Positions 19,042 to 27,506 of a stretch of DNA of 64,000 bases are shown piece after piece; position 1 is the first letter of the stretch, and each line of letters opens with the position of its first letter. Source of the DNA: Mycolicibacterium sp. CBMA 226 (GTDB lineage Bacteria; Actinomycetota; Actinomycetes; Mycobacteriales; Mycobacteriaceae); NCBI RefSeq assembly GCF_009729075.1, contig NZ_VTGY01000012.1, positions 186,001 to 250,000 of the forward strand. The letters run 5' to 3'. A program made the translations under genes and the position numbers. The notes under the pieces are model-generated. The model saw only the letters and a program-made list of their open reading frames with translations, made no database searches and was not told the origin of the DNA.

Positions 19042-20436
19042 GTGACTCACTATGACGTCGTCGTTCTCGGAGCCGGTCCCGGCGGATATGTCGCCGCTAT
19101 TCGCGCAGCCCAGCTGGGGCTGACCACCGCCATCGTCGAACCGAAGTACTGGGGCGGCGTCTGTCTCAACGTGGGGTGCATCCCATCCAAGGCCCTGCTG
19201 CGCAACGCGGAGCTGGCGCACATCTTCAACAAGGAAGCCAAGACCTTCGGCATCAGTGGCGAGGCGAGCTTCGACTTCGGCGCCGCCTTCGACCGCAGCC
19301 GCAAGGTCGCCGAGGGCCGCGTCGCGGGCGTGCACTTCCTCATGAAGAAGAACAAGATCACCGAGCTGGAGGGCTACGGCACCTTCACCGGCCCCACCTC
19401 GATGCGCGTCGCGCTCAACGCCGGTGGCACCGAGGACCTCACGTTCGACAACGCGATCATCGCCACCGGTTCGTCGGTGCGGCTCGTTCCCGGCACCTCG
19501 CTGAGCGAGAACGTCGTCACCTACGAGAAGCAGATCATGACGCGGGAGCTGCCCGGCTCGATCATCATCGCCGGCGCGGGCGCCATCGGCATGGAGTTCG
19601 CCTACGTGCTGAAGAACTACGGCGTCGACGTGACGATCGTCGAGTTCCTGCCGCGCGCCCTGCCCAACGAGGACGCCGAGGTCTCCAAGGAGATCGAGAA
19701 GCAGTACAAGAAACTGGGCGTCAAGATCCTCACCGGTACCAAGGTCGAGTCGATCGAGGACAACGGGTCCGAAGTGACGGTCGTCGTCAGCAAGGACGGC
19801 GCCACCCAGGAACTCAAGGCCGACAAGGTGTTGCAGGCCATCGGTTTTGGCCCCAACGTCGATGGCTTTGGCCTGGAGACGACGGGTGTCGCGCTCACCG
19901 ACCGCGGCGCCATCACGATCGACGACTACATGCGCACCAACGTGGCGCACATCTACGCGATCGGTGACGTCACTGCCAAGCTGCAGCTCGCGCACGTCGC
20001 CGAGGCACAGGGCGTCGTCGCCGCCGAGACCATCGCCGGCGCCGAGACCCAGACGCTCGGCGACTACCGGATGATGCCGCGCGCGACGTTCTGCCAGCCG
20101 CAGGTCGCGAGCTTCGGGCTCACCGAGGAGCAGGCCAAGGGCGAGGGCTACGACGTCGTCGCCGCCAAGTTCCCGTTCACCGCCAACGGCAAGGCGCACG
20201 GTCTGGCGGACCCGACGGGCTTCGTGAAGCTGATCGCCGACAAGAAGCACCTCGAACTGCTCGGTGGGCACCTGATCGGCCCCGACGTGTCCGAGCTGCT
20301 GCCTGAGCTGACGCTGGCCCAGAAGTGGGACCTGACCGCCACCGAACTGGCCCGCAACGTGCACACCCACCCGACGCTGTCGGAGGCGCTGCAGGAAGCC
20401 ATCCACGGCCTGGCCGGCCACATGATCAACTTCTGA
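19042..20436 (+). CDS. lpdC: dihydrolipoyl dehydrogenase
   Basis: A 464-aa FAD-dependent lipoamide dehydrogenase, the E3 subunit of pyruvate and branched-chain keto acid dehydrogenases, also used with AhpC/AhpD against peroxide. The GAGPGGY FAD motif, redox pair Cys41/Cys46 (CLNVGC) and the C-terminal HTHPTLSE active-site His are present. GTG 19042 gives the known mycobacterial N-terminus [10 protein letters not shown]; the GTG two codons upstream is less likely. It matches Rv0462. Confidence 0.97.
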   Translation: MTHYDVVVLGAGPGGYVAAIRAAQLGLTTAIVEPKYWGGVCLNVGCIPSKALLRNAELAHIFNKEAKTFGISGEASFDFGAAFDRSRKVAEGRVAGVHFLMKKNKITELEGYGTFTGPTSMRVALNAGGTEDLTFDNAIIATGSSVRLVPGTSLSENVVTYEKQIMTRELPGSIIIAGAGAIGMEFAYVLKNYGVDVTIVEFLPRALPNEDAEVSKEIEKQYKKLGVKILTGTKVESIEDNGSEVTVVVSKDGATQELKADKVLQAIGFGPNVDGFGLETTGVALTDRGAITIDDYMRTNVAHIYAIGDVTAKLQLAHVAEAQGVVAAETIAGAETQTLGDYRMMPRATFCQPQVASFGLTEEQAKGEGYDVVAAKFPFTANGKAHGLADPTGFVKLIADKKHLELLGGHLIGPDVSELLPELTLAQKWDLTATELARNVHTHPTLSEALQEAIHGLAGHMINF

Positions 20437-20443
20437 GGCGGTT

Positions 20444-20713
20444 TTGCGCGCGAATGTTGTTGCCGCGATAGGTGGTTTGGTCGTCGGTCACATGTTGTGG
20501 CTGGTTGCCATCTCGCTCGCGATGGACACCACCAGCATCAGTTTCTGGGTGCTGGTGATGTCCGGCGTGGTCTTCGTGGCGGCCGGCGTCGCCGTGTTCT
20601 TCGCGCGAAAGCTCCAGGAGCGCAAGGCTTTTGCGAAGTCCGCGTTTCTGTGGTGCCTGCCCGTCGCGCCGGTGCTGATGACGCTCGCGGTGCTCGGGGT
20701 GACGTATCTGTAG
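20444..20713 (+). CDS. small conserved membrane protein (Rv0463-like)
   Basis: An 89-aa protein starting at TTG 20444 behind a GAGG site, 7 bp after lpdC, so cotranscribed with it. It has three hydrophobic segments (about 3-22, 30-52, 65-86) joined by a basic loop (ARKLQERKAF). It is the position equivalent of Rv0463. No function is known to me. Confidence 0.8.
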   Translation: MRANVVAAIGGLVVGHMLWLVAISLAMDTTSISFWVLVMSGVVFVAAGVAVFFARKLQERKAFAKSAFLWCLPVAPVLMTLAVLGVTYL

Positions 20714-21262
20714 CTAGTCGGGGAAGTCGAGCGGCACGCGCAGCGTCGCGATGGTCGCCGCCAGCCCGTCGTACTGCGCGGTCAGCAGGCAGAAGTCGAT
20801 GAGCTGCTTACGGTCGAGGTAGGACGCCAGCGACTTCCACGTCTGGTCCGACACCGACCGGGTGATGACGAACTCGTCCGTCGCGGTGATCAGGATGCGC
20901 TGCCGGTCCGTGAGGCCCTCGGCGTCCGGCCCTTCGAAAATTCGGGCTTGCGTCTCGGCGTCGACGCCACGGCTGCGGGCGAGCCGGCGGTGCTGCTGCA
21001 GCTCGTACTCGCTGCCGCGCAGATGCGCGACGCGCAGGATCACCAGCTCGGCATCCTTGAGCCCCAGCTTGCTGCGGCCCAGCAGCATGCCGGAGTAGGG
21101 CAGGAATGTCAGGAACAGCAGATGATGCTGGCCGAGGACATTGAACAGGGTGAACCGCGGGGCCCGAATGGTTTTGGCGCCGATCTTGGCGATGACCCAG
21201 TTGAGCGGGCCGAGTTCACGGAAGCCGCCGGGTTCGATGCGGGCCGGCTCGATGGTGTTCAC
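20714..21262 (-). CDS. carboxymuconolactone decarboxylase family protein (Rv0464c-like)
   Basis: A 182-aa protein of the AhpD/CMD fold. The core LKDAELVILRVAHLRGSEYELQQHRRLA is typical, but the CxxC pair of true AhpD peroxidases is missing and replaced by SEYE ahead of the conserved His. It is therefore not an obvious alkylhydroperoxidase. The GTG at 21262 is chosen because residues before it are not conserved-looking. Its stop abuts that of the gene at 20444. Confidence 0.82.
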   Translation of the reverse strand: MNTIEPARIEPGGFRELGPLNWVIAKIGAKTIRAPRFTLFNVLGQHHLLFLTFLPYSGMLLGRSKLGLKDAELVILRVAHLRGSEYELQQHRRLARSRGVDAETQARIFEGPDAEGLTDRQRILITATDEFVITRSVSDQTWKSLASYLDRKQLIDFCLLTAQYDGLAATIATLRVPLDFPD

Positions 21263-21324
21263 AACTCCCGAGTCTGGCACAGGTGACGCGGTCCGTAGGG
21301 GCGAGCGATGGCGTGAAACCGCTG

Positions 21325-21346
21325 GGTCGCAAATTGGTCGCAAATT
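21325..21346. repeat. tandem 11-bp direct repeat in a divergent promoter
   Basis: GGTCGCAAATT occurs twice in direct succession between two divergent genes. The GCAAATT core also occurs upstream of ramB and icl1, so a shared regulator is possible. Confidence 0.5.
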
Positions 21347-21381
21347 GCTGGTAGCGGCGGCCGACGCCTTATCGTCTATGC

Positions 21382-22713
21382 GTGTTCACCGAACATTCAC
21401 CTTTCCTTAAGGAGGGTGTACCGCCCCGGACGAAGGTCGCGATCGGCATTGCGCTGGTCGCGGCGTTCATGTGCGCGCTGCAGATCACGGCGATGCTGTG
21501 TGGGTTCCGGGGTCCGATCGAGCGCCTGATCAGTGATTACGTCGGCACGCCGACGGGATTCACGGTGCCCTGGGCGGCCCTGGTGGTGGCTCTGGTCGCG
21601 GTACCGCGCGAATACCGGCTGCCTACTGCGGCCACCGCGCTGGGGCTCGACGTGGCCTTTGTCGCCGGGCGGGACTTTCTCGGCCTGCCGTCGGCGATGG
21701 GCAGCGGCGCGCTGGTCGTGCTCACCGGGCTTGGCGTGTTCGCGCTGACGCGGTGGACCGGCCCGGAGCGTGACACCGCGCTGAAGGGCGTCGCGACCGG
21801 TCTGCTGCTGGTCCTCGCGACCAAAGCCGGTGACGCCTGGCTGACGATCACTTCTCTGACGCGTCCCACGGTGCTCGATGAGTTCGCGGCGCGGGCCGAC
21901 GTTGCACTTGGGCAGCCGTCGTGGGTCGTGGGGCAGTTGGTCCAGCACCACTCTGTGCTCTATTTCGTACTGCACTGGGTATATCTCGAACTCTCCGCCG
22001 CCGCGACCGTGGTGGCCATCTACCAGCTCCGGAACGTGACCACGGGTGGACGGTGGCCGCGGCACTTCGTCGTCCGGACCTTCCTGGTGCTCGGCCTGGT
22101 GGGCCCGCTGATCTATCTGATGTTCCCGTTGGTGGGGCCCACCTACGCGTTCGGCCCGGCCGGTGGCGGATTCCAGGTCGGCGACTTCTGGCCGGCGCTG
22201 CTGCCGCCGGTCGACGGGTCGGCAGTGTCCATCGCGTTCGACACATCGACACCGCGTAATTGCATGCCGTCGCTGCACACGGCGTGGGCCTTGGCCGTGT
22301 TCATCCATTCGCGGTCCGGTCCACAGTGGTTGCGGATTGGCGGCACCTGCTGGCTCGTGGGGACATTGGCGGCGACCCTGGGCTTCGGCTTCCACTACGG
22401 CGTCGACCTCGTCGTCGGTGCGGTGCTGTGCCTGACGGTGGAATCGGCTCTGCGGGAACCGGTTCGGCCGGTCGCCCATGCCCGGCTGCGGCTGATCGCC
22501 GGTGGTACGGCCATCATCGTCGGCGTGATGCTGTGCGTTCGCTACCTGTCCGGGTGGATGGCGCAGTATCCGATCATGTTCGGGCTGCTCATCATTGGCG
22601 CGCTCGCGACGCTGGCCTACGGCTTCTACGTCACGTTCTTCTCGCATCCGGGTGTACCTGCACCGGCGATCGAACGGCTGCCCGGCGAAGAGTCAGAACG
22701 TCCAGCTGCGTGA
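21382..22713 (+). CDS. AUR1/PAP2-like multispan membrane protein
   Basis: A 443-aa membrane protein with about ten predicted spans. The C-terminal half has the lipid phosphatase/phosphotransferase pattern of inositolphosphotransferase (AUR1)-like proteins: CMPSLHTAWAL and then GFHYGVDLVVG with catalytic-type His residues and Asp. It may move a phospho-headgroup between envelope lipids. GTG 21382 follows a TATCGT-like box. It is the first gene of a block that interrupts the conserved order between the Rv0464c and Rv0465c equivalents. Confidence 0.8.
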   Translation: MFTEHSPFLKEGVPPRTKVAIGIALVAAFMCALQITAMLCGFRGPIERLISDYVGTPTGFTVPWAALVVALVAVPREYRLPTAATALGLDVAFVAGRDFLGLPSAMGSGALVVLTGLGVFALTRWTGPERDTALKGVATGLLLVLATKAGDAWLTITSLTRPTVLDEFAARADVALGQPSWVVGQLVQHHSVLYFVLHWVYLELSAAATVVAIYQLRNVTTGGRWPRHFVVRTFLVLGLVGPLIYLMFPLVGPTYAFGPAGGGFQVGDFWPALLPPVDGSAVSIAFDTSTPRNCMPSLHTAWALAVFIHSRSGPQWLRIGGTCWLVGTLAATLGFGFHYGVDLVVGAVLCLTVESALREPVRPVAHARLRLIAGGTAIIVGVMLCVRYLSGWMAQYPIMFGLLIIGALATLAYGFYVTFFSHPGVPAPAIERLPGEESERPAA

Positions 22714-22717
22714 CGGT

Positions 22718-24547
22718 CTAGTCGCGCTTTCGGCCGGCGATACCTGGCGGCGCCTTGGCAGCCGGAGGGTGCACCACCGGAGCGTGGCTGTGCGTGGTCG
22801 GTACCGAAGATGTGACTGACGGCGGTGCCAATGCTGCAGTTGATGACGGCGCGGATGTTGCAGTCTGGGTAGTTATCGCGGACCTGCTGGTCTCCACAGG
22901 CTCCGTCGATCTCTCGACAGTCTTTGTGGGAGAAGCGATTTCGTTGGTCATCACGCTTCGTCCCTGCGACGTCGACGTCGACGTCACCGGCAGTGGCGCC
23001 GCCGGCGTCGGGGTGGTCGACAGGGTGGGCTCGACTGACGCGGCCACGGTCGGCGCGGTCGCGGTCGTCGTCGGGCCTACCGCAGGCAACACCGGAGCCT
23101 CTGGTTGTCGAGACGTCCCAGGCCTGACGACCAATGTCCCGACCAATGCGGCCAACAGCAGCCCAGCGGGAATGAGCCACGCGACGCGGCCTTTGTGTTT
23201 GCCGGTGTGCCGCTTGCCATCGCCCCCTGGCGACGGAGGCAAGGGCGCTGAATCGGTCGTCAGCGTGGTCCCGGCGGACAGGCCTTGACCAACGCCACCG
23301 ACAAGCGCCGATCCTGACCCACCGACTCCCGGAACGGCGGTGTTCGCGCGCGGGGCACCGAGAGTGGTCCAGCCGTAGCCGCCGCCCTCGTAGCCTTGGT
23401 CGCCGGTATTGCCGAGGAGTCCACCGGAACCCGGAACAGAGGTGCGCCGATGGCCGGAACCGGCTGGTACAGCGTGGTGTCCGCCGGGGCTCTCGTCACC
23501 GCCACCCCCGTTTCCATCGTCGGCGTTGGGATTGTTCTCGGGATCGCCGCCGCCGGGTGACAAACCTCCGGCGGGTAATCCACCGCCCGAGTGGCCATGG
23601 CGGCCGCCGCTGCCCGAATGGCCGCCGATATGCGGTCCCTCGTCGCTACCGGAGTCGGGGTTGTCGGTCCCGCTGTCGCCGCCGCCGGGGTCGGGCGCTG
23701 GAGGATCACCGTCCCCGGTGCCATCGCCCGTGCCCGTGCCATCGCCGGTGCCGGTGCCGCTCCCATCACCCGTGCCAGTACCGGTGCCGGTCCCATCGCC
23801 ATTGCTGTCGACCGGGTTGCCGTCGGGTCCGAAGGTTTGGGTGCCGCCGTCGCCGGTGGGGATGGTGGTGTAGCCGTCGGAGTTGGTGGTGGAGGCGATG
23901 TTGCCGTCGGGTCCGAAGGTTTGGGTGCCGCCGTCGCCGGTGGGGATGGTGGTGTAGCCGTCGGAGTTGGTGGTGGAGGCGATGTTGCCGTCGGGTCCGA
24001 AGGTTTGGGTGCCGCCGTCGCCGGTGGGGATGGTGGTGTAGCCGTCGGAGTTGGTGGTGGAGGCGATGTTGCCGTCGGGTCCGAAGGTTTGGGTGCCGCC
24101 GTCGCCGGTGGGGATGGTGGTGTAGCCGTCGGAGTTGGTGGTGGAGGCGATGTTGCCGTCGGGTCCGAAGGTTTGGGTGCCGCCGTCGCCGGTGGGGATG
24201 GTGGTGTAGCCGTCGGAGTTGGTGGTGGAGGCGATGTTGCCGTCGGGTCCGAAGGTTTGGGTGCCGCCGTCGCCGGTGGGGATGGTGGTGTAGCCGTCGG
24301 AGTTGGTGGTGGAGGCGATGTTGCCGTCGGGTCCGAAGGTTTGGGTGCCGCCGTCGCCGGTGGGGATGGTGGTGAAGTCCCCGGAGCTGCCGTCGGACAC
24401 CCCGTCGCCACTCTCGTGGATGTAGCTATGCCCTTCGCCCTGTTGCCCGCTGTTATTTAAGTCGATCTCATGGATATCGACCCCGGCGTGCTCGCCACCG
24501 CTGGCATCGGCTCCGGTGTCGTGAAATACATCAACTTGAATTGGCAT
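22718..24547 (-). CDS. repeat-rich single-span membrane protein
   Basis: A 609-aa protein. Residues 59-244 hold six complete 28-residue repeats and a seventh partial one (TTIPTGDGGTQTFGPDGN plus STTNSDGY). After them come Thr/Gly/Asp (GTGTGTG) and Gly/Pro/His-rich segments, one membrane span near 460-480 (WLIPAGLLLAALVGTLVV), and a Thr/Ser/Pro-rich C-terminus. The DGN and NSDGY loops resemble calcium-binding turns, but this is only a resemblance. There is no N-terminal signal peptide. Probably an envelope-associated structural or adhesive protein; function unknown. Confidence 0.75.
   Translation of the reverse strand: MPIQVDVFHDTGADASGGEHAGVDIHEIDLNNSGQQGEGHSYIHESGDGVSDGSSGDFTTIPTGDGGTQTFGPDGNIASTTNSDGYTTIPTGDGGTQTFGPDGNIASTTNSDGYTTIPTGDGGTQTFGPDGNIASTTNSDGYTTIPTGDGGTQTFGPDGNIASTTNSDGYTTIPTGDGGTQTFGPDGNIASTTNSDGYTTIPTGDGGTQTFGPDGNIASTTNSDGYTTIPTGDGGTQTFGPDGNPVDSNGDGTGTGTGTGDGSGTGTGDGTGTGDGTGDGDPPAPDPGGGDSGTDNPDSGSDEGPHIGGHSGSGGRHGHSGGGLPAGGLSPGGGDPENNPNADDGNGGGGDESPGGHHAVPAGSGHRRTSVPGSGGLLGNTGDQGYEGGGYGWTTLGAPRANTAVPGVGGSGSALVGGVGQGLSAGTTLTTDSAPLPPSPGGDGKRHTGKHKGRVAWLIPAGLLLAALVGTLVVRPGTSRQPEAPVLPAVGPTTTATAPTVAASVEPTLSTTPTPAAPLPVTSTSTSQGRSVMTNEIASPTKTVERSTEPVETSRSAITTQTATSAPSSTAALAPPSVTSSVPTTHSHAPVVHPPAAKAPPGIAGRKRD
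23816..24373 (-). repeat. 84-bp tandem repeat array, about 6.6 copies
   Basis: A unit of 84 bp (28 codons) is repeated with almost no base changes inside the gene at 22718-24547. The near identity points to recent expansion or gene conversion; copy number is likely to vary between strains. Confidence 0.95.
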
Positions 24548-24739
24548 GTTCTTCGCCCCTAGATTCCTGGACGGCTTTGATCTGCGTGCAATTGGACGAT
24601 GCGAACTCCGCTACCGATCCCAAATTGGCTCACGCCTGCCGTGAGGGCTGGTCGGGATCCTGCTCGGTGCGCTGATCCAGGTGTCATCTCAATAGCTTTC
24701 GGCACACGATGGGCTGAGAACGGGACTAGACTCGGGCTT
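24548..24739. other. intergenic region before the LAL regulator
   Basis: Divergent promoter area of the repeat protein (which has a GGGGCGAAGAAC leader just before its ATG) and of the downstream leader ORF. I see no supported gene in it. Confidence 0.4.
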
Positions 24740-24838
24740 GTGAAGCCGCCGATGGCCACCCGGCTCGTCGCCGCACTCATTGGACAGTGTGCGGGGTGTG
24801 TTGGAGCCTTTGCATCAGGTGTTTCACCTGATTTTTGA
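24740..24838 (+). CDS. possible leaderless leader peptide (32 aa) ending in a terminator
   Basis: GTG 24740 lies 7 nt after a TAGACT box (24727-24732), the spacing of leaderless mycobacterial starts. The 32-codon frame encodes a hydrophobic peptide with two Cys (GQCAGCVGAF), and its stop codon falls within the T-run of an intrinsic-terminator-like hairpin. The LAL regulator starts about 50 bp later. This looks like an attenuator, but the coding evidence is only positional. Confidence 0.4.
   Translation: MKPPMATRLVAALIGQCAGCVGAFASGVSPDF
24814..24836 (+). terminator. intrinsic terminator in the leader of the LAL regulator
   Basis: A perfect 8-bp stem (ATCAGGTG, TTT loop, CACCTGAT) followed by a T-run, 55 bp before the regulator start. 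It may limit read-through into the regulator. Confidence 0.7.
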
Positions 24839-24890
24839 TGAAATTCGGTGGACGACCCAGGCAGTGAGCTGACGTGAGGCGGGGTCTTTG

Positions 24891-27506
24891 GTGGAACTGC
24901 CGCTCGAACGCGACGAGGCGCTGGCGGAGTTGCGCAGCTGCTGGCGGCAGGCGAACAGCGGGTCCGGTCGCGTCGCGTTGGTACGGGGAGAGGCCGGAGT
25001 CGGAAAGACGACTCTGATCGCGCGTTTTCTTGCCGGCATCAAAGGCGAGACCAGAGTTCTTCGAGGGTGGTGCGACGCTCTTGCCACCCCGCGTCCCCTA
25101 GGTCCGCTGATCGATTTCCTCGCCGGCGACTCGAGTGAACACGCTGCTCGGCTTCTCGCGGCGATCGAGCTCGGCGACCGGAACGCGATCTACAGCGGAT
25201 TGGCCACGCTATTCGGCGGCCCAACGTCCTGCGTGTGCGTGATCGAGGACGCGCACTGGAGTGACGGGGCCACTTTGGACGTACTGCGCTTTCTGATTCA
25301 TCGCATCGACGTTCTGCCACTGCTACTGGTGGTCTCCTTCCGCGATGACGAGGTCGGTCCGGCCCATCCGCTGACGGTGCTGCTCGGCGACGTGGCGAGC
25401 TGGCGGGCAATCAGCCGGATCGAACTGAATCCGCTGAGTGCGGCTGCAGTGGCGGAGCTGTCCAGCGGCAGCGGCATCAACGCCGACCAGTTGTACGAAT
25501 TGACCGGTGGCAACCCGTTTTTCGTCACCGAGGTGTTGGCAGCCGGGCCTGATTCGCTGCACGGCGGCCCTCTGCCACATAGTGTGGCAGAGGCAGTGGC
25601 GGGCAGGCTGGCGCGGCTGTCGGCAGCTGCTCGCGAGGCCGTCCAGGCCGCCGCGGTCTGCGGATCACGTAGCAGTACAGCGTTGTTGGTCGCGGTATGT
25701 CGGGATGCGGTGGTGGCGTTGCCCGAATGCCTCGACTCTGGGGTATTGGTCGACGCTGGTGGCGCCGTCAGATTTCGTCACGAGCTAGCCCGGCGCGCAA
25801 CTTTGGCGGGCATCCCTGGGCATCGCCGGCAGCTGCTTCACAGCCGTGTCCTATCCTGGTTGTCGAAGCCGCCGGTCGATCCGAACATGTTGGCGGCGAT
25901 GGTGTTTCACGCCGATCAGGCCGGTGACGTGGACGCGGTCGTTCGCCACGGTCCTGCCGCCGCCGCACGCGCCTCTGCACTCGGAGCCCATCGTGAGGCC
26001 GCCGAGCTGTACGCCCTTGTGCTGCGCCACGCGCACGCCCTGCCGAGCGAGCAGAGAATCGCCTTGCTGGAGCAACACTCGTTCAGTAGTTATGTGAGTG
26101 GGCTGACCGACACTTCGGTGGAGTGGCTGCGGGAAGCGATCGCATTGCGCCACACGCTGGGTGACGAACTCGGTGAAGGCGAGAACCAACGCTGGTTGTC
26201 CCAGATGCTGTACCTGCTGGGGCGGACGTCCGAGGCATTCCAAATAGGGCGAACAGCTCTGTCGCTACTCGAAAATGGCGGACCCACAACACAATTGGCC
26301 TGGTCGTTGGTGAACATGGCGGAGCTGTGCGTTTTTACCTACGACCCTGCCTGCGCAGACTATGCGGACCGTGCGCTCGCGATGGGTCGCCGACTCGACG
26401 ATTCCGCAATCGTGATGCGGTCGCGCTGCTCGGCCCCGCTGGCTGCGGTGGCGTGCAGTGACACCGGCTGGGATGAATTGGACTCGATCTGGCGCGAGGC
26501 CATGATCAGTCGCGGCTTGTCCGCGCATGCGGGCGTTGCCGGAGTCATGTTGTGCTGGTTCGCGGCGCTGCATCACCACCCGCGCGCAGACTCATACGTC
26601 GCCGAAGCCGCCGCCTTCTGTCTCGCACATGATCTGGGTGCGTTCCATGGACTCGTCACCGGCTCGGCAGCTGTCGCCGCGCTGCATCACGGGGACTGGG
26701 CGCACGCGCTTGCTTGCGCGGACGATGTGCTCACGCGACGGGCCATGTCCCCAGCACACCGCACACTGCCGTTGATTGCGGCCGCGCTGGTTCGTGCCCG
26801 GCGCGGCGATCCGACGGGCGGTCCGCTACTTGACGAAGCGCTTGCTGCCGTTGAACCCAACGACTTGTTCAGGATGGGCCCGGTGCGTGCTGCGCGGGCC
26901 GAAGCGTCGTGGCTGGCCGGCGACGACGCCGCGGCCCGCGCCGAAGCGCACAGCGGTCTGATGGCAGTGAACGCCCGCGCCGATCCGTGGTTGGTCGGAA
27001 ACCTCCGCCGCTGGGCTCGCCTCGCCGGTGACCCGGCGACCCCTCTTGTCACCCAGCCTGTCACGCCTTTTGATCGAGAGGGTCTCGGCGACTGGCGGGG
27101 CGCCGCTGACGAATGGAGCCAGCGTGGCAGCCGGTACGACGCGGCGATTGCGCAGCTCGACGGCGACGTCGAGGCCGTACAAACTGCTCTGGATGTCTTC
27201 CGCGGGCTCGGCGCCCGCGCCGCGGTCCGACGCGCACAGGATCGGCTGGCCAAGCTACGCGGCCGCGTGCCGGCGATGAGCCATGGTGCCAGCGTGAACC
27301 CGCACGGTCTGACTCGTCGCCAATACGAGGTGCTCGCCCTCCTCGCCGCAGGGCACAGCGATTCGGAAATCGCTGCCGCCCTGCATATCAGCCCTAAGAC
27401 CGCGAACACGCACGTGTGCGCGATTTTGACCAAGCTCGGTGTTCACAATCGACGTGCCGCGGCACGCGCCTATAAACAGGGCGGGGTCACTAATTCGCCC
27501 GCTTGA
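24891..27506 (+). CDS. LuxR family regulator of the LAL type
   Basis: An 871-aa ATP-dependent regulator. The N-terminal AAA/NTPase part has Walker A GEAGVGKTT (33-41) and a Walker B-like CVCVIEDAHWSD; the long middle part is helical and TPR-like; the C-terminus has a LuxR helix-turn-helix (LTRRQYEVLALLAAGHSDSE, then KTANTHVCAILTKLG). LAL proteins act as activators responding to small ligands. GTG 24891 is chosen over TTG 24888 because of the GAGGCGGGG site. Its end overlaps the convergent ramB by 17 bp. A likely target is the divergent repeat-protein gene. Confidence 0.9.
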   Translation: MELPLERDEALAELRSCWRQANSGSGRVALVRGEAGVGKTTLIARFLAGIKGETRVLRGWCDALATPRPLGPLIDFLAGDSSEHAARLLAAIELGDRNAIYSGLATLFGGPTSCVCVIEDAHWSDGATLDVLRFLIHRIDVLPLLLVVSFRDDEVGPAHPLTVLLGDVASWRAISRIELNPLSAAAVAELSSGSGINADQLYELTGGNPFFVTEVLAAGPDSLHGGPLPHSVAEAVAGRLARLSAAAREAVQAAAVCGSRSSTALLVAVCRDAVVALPECLDSGVLVDAGGAVRFRHELARRATLAGIPGHRRQLLHSRVLSWLSKPPVDPNMLAAMVFHADQAGDVDAVVRHGPAAAARASALGAHREAAELYALVLRHAHALPSEQRIALLEQHSFSSYVSGLTDTSVEWLREAIALRHTLGDELGEGENQRWLSQMLYLLGRTSEAFQIGRTALSLLENGGPTTQLAWSLVNMAELCVFTYDPACADYADRALAMGRRLDDSAIVMRSRCSAPLAAVACSDTGWDELDSIWREAMISRGLSAHAGVAGVMLCWFAALHHHPRADSYVAEAAAFCLAHDLGAFHGLVTGSAAVAALHHGDWAHALACADDVLTRRAMSPAHRTLPLIAAALVRARRGDPTGGPLLDEALAAVEPNDLFRMGPVRAARAEASWLAGDDAAARAEAHSGLMAVNARADPWLVGNLRRWARLAGDPATPLVTQPVTPFDREGLGDWRGAADEWSQRGSRYDAAIAQLDGDVEAVQTALDVFRGLGARAAVRRAQDRLAKLRGRVPAMSHGASVNPHGLTRRQYEVLALLAAGHSDSEIAAALHISPKTANTHVCAILTKLGVHNRRAAARAYKQGGVTNSPA

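Noticed and set aside
23816..24373. CRISPR array
   Set aside because: The repeats are 84 bp, adjoining and in frame within a coding gene; there are no unique spacers.
23557..24460. Open frames on the plus strand across the 84-bp repeats
   Set aside because: Highly repetitive Arg/Trp/Cys or Gly/Val frames caused by the repeat array; the minus-strand frame has a ribosome site, a membrane span and a sensible composition.
21263..27489. Transposon or prophage as the source of the accessory block
   Set aside because: No transposase, integrase, direct-repeat ends or tRNA target is visible at its borders, so I describe it only as an interruption of gene order.
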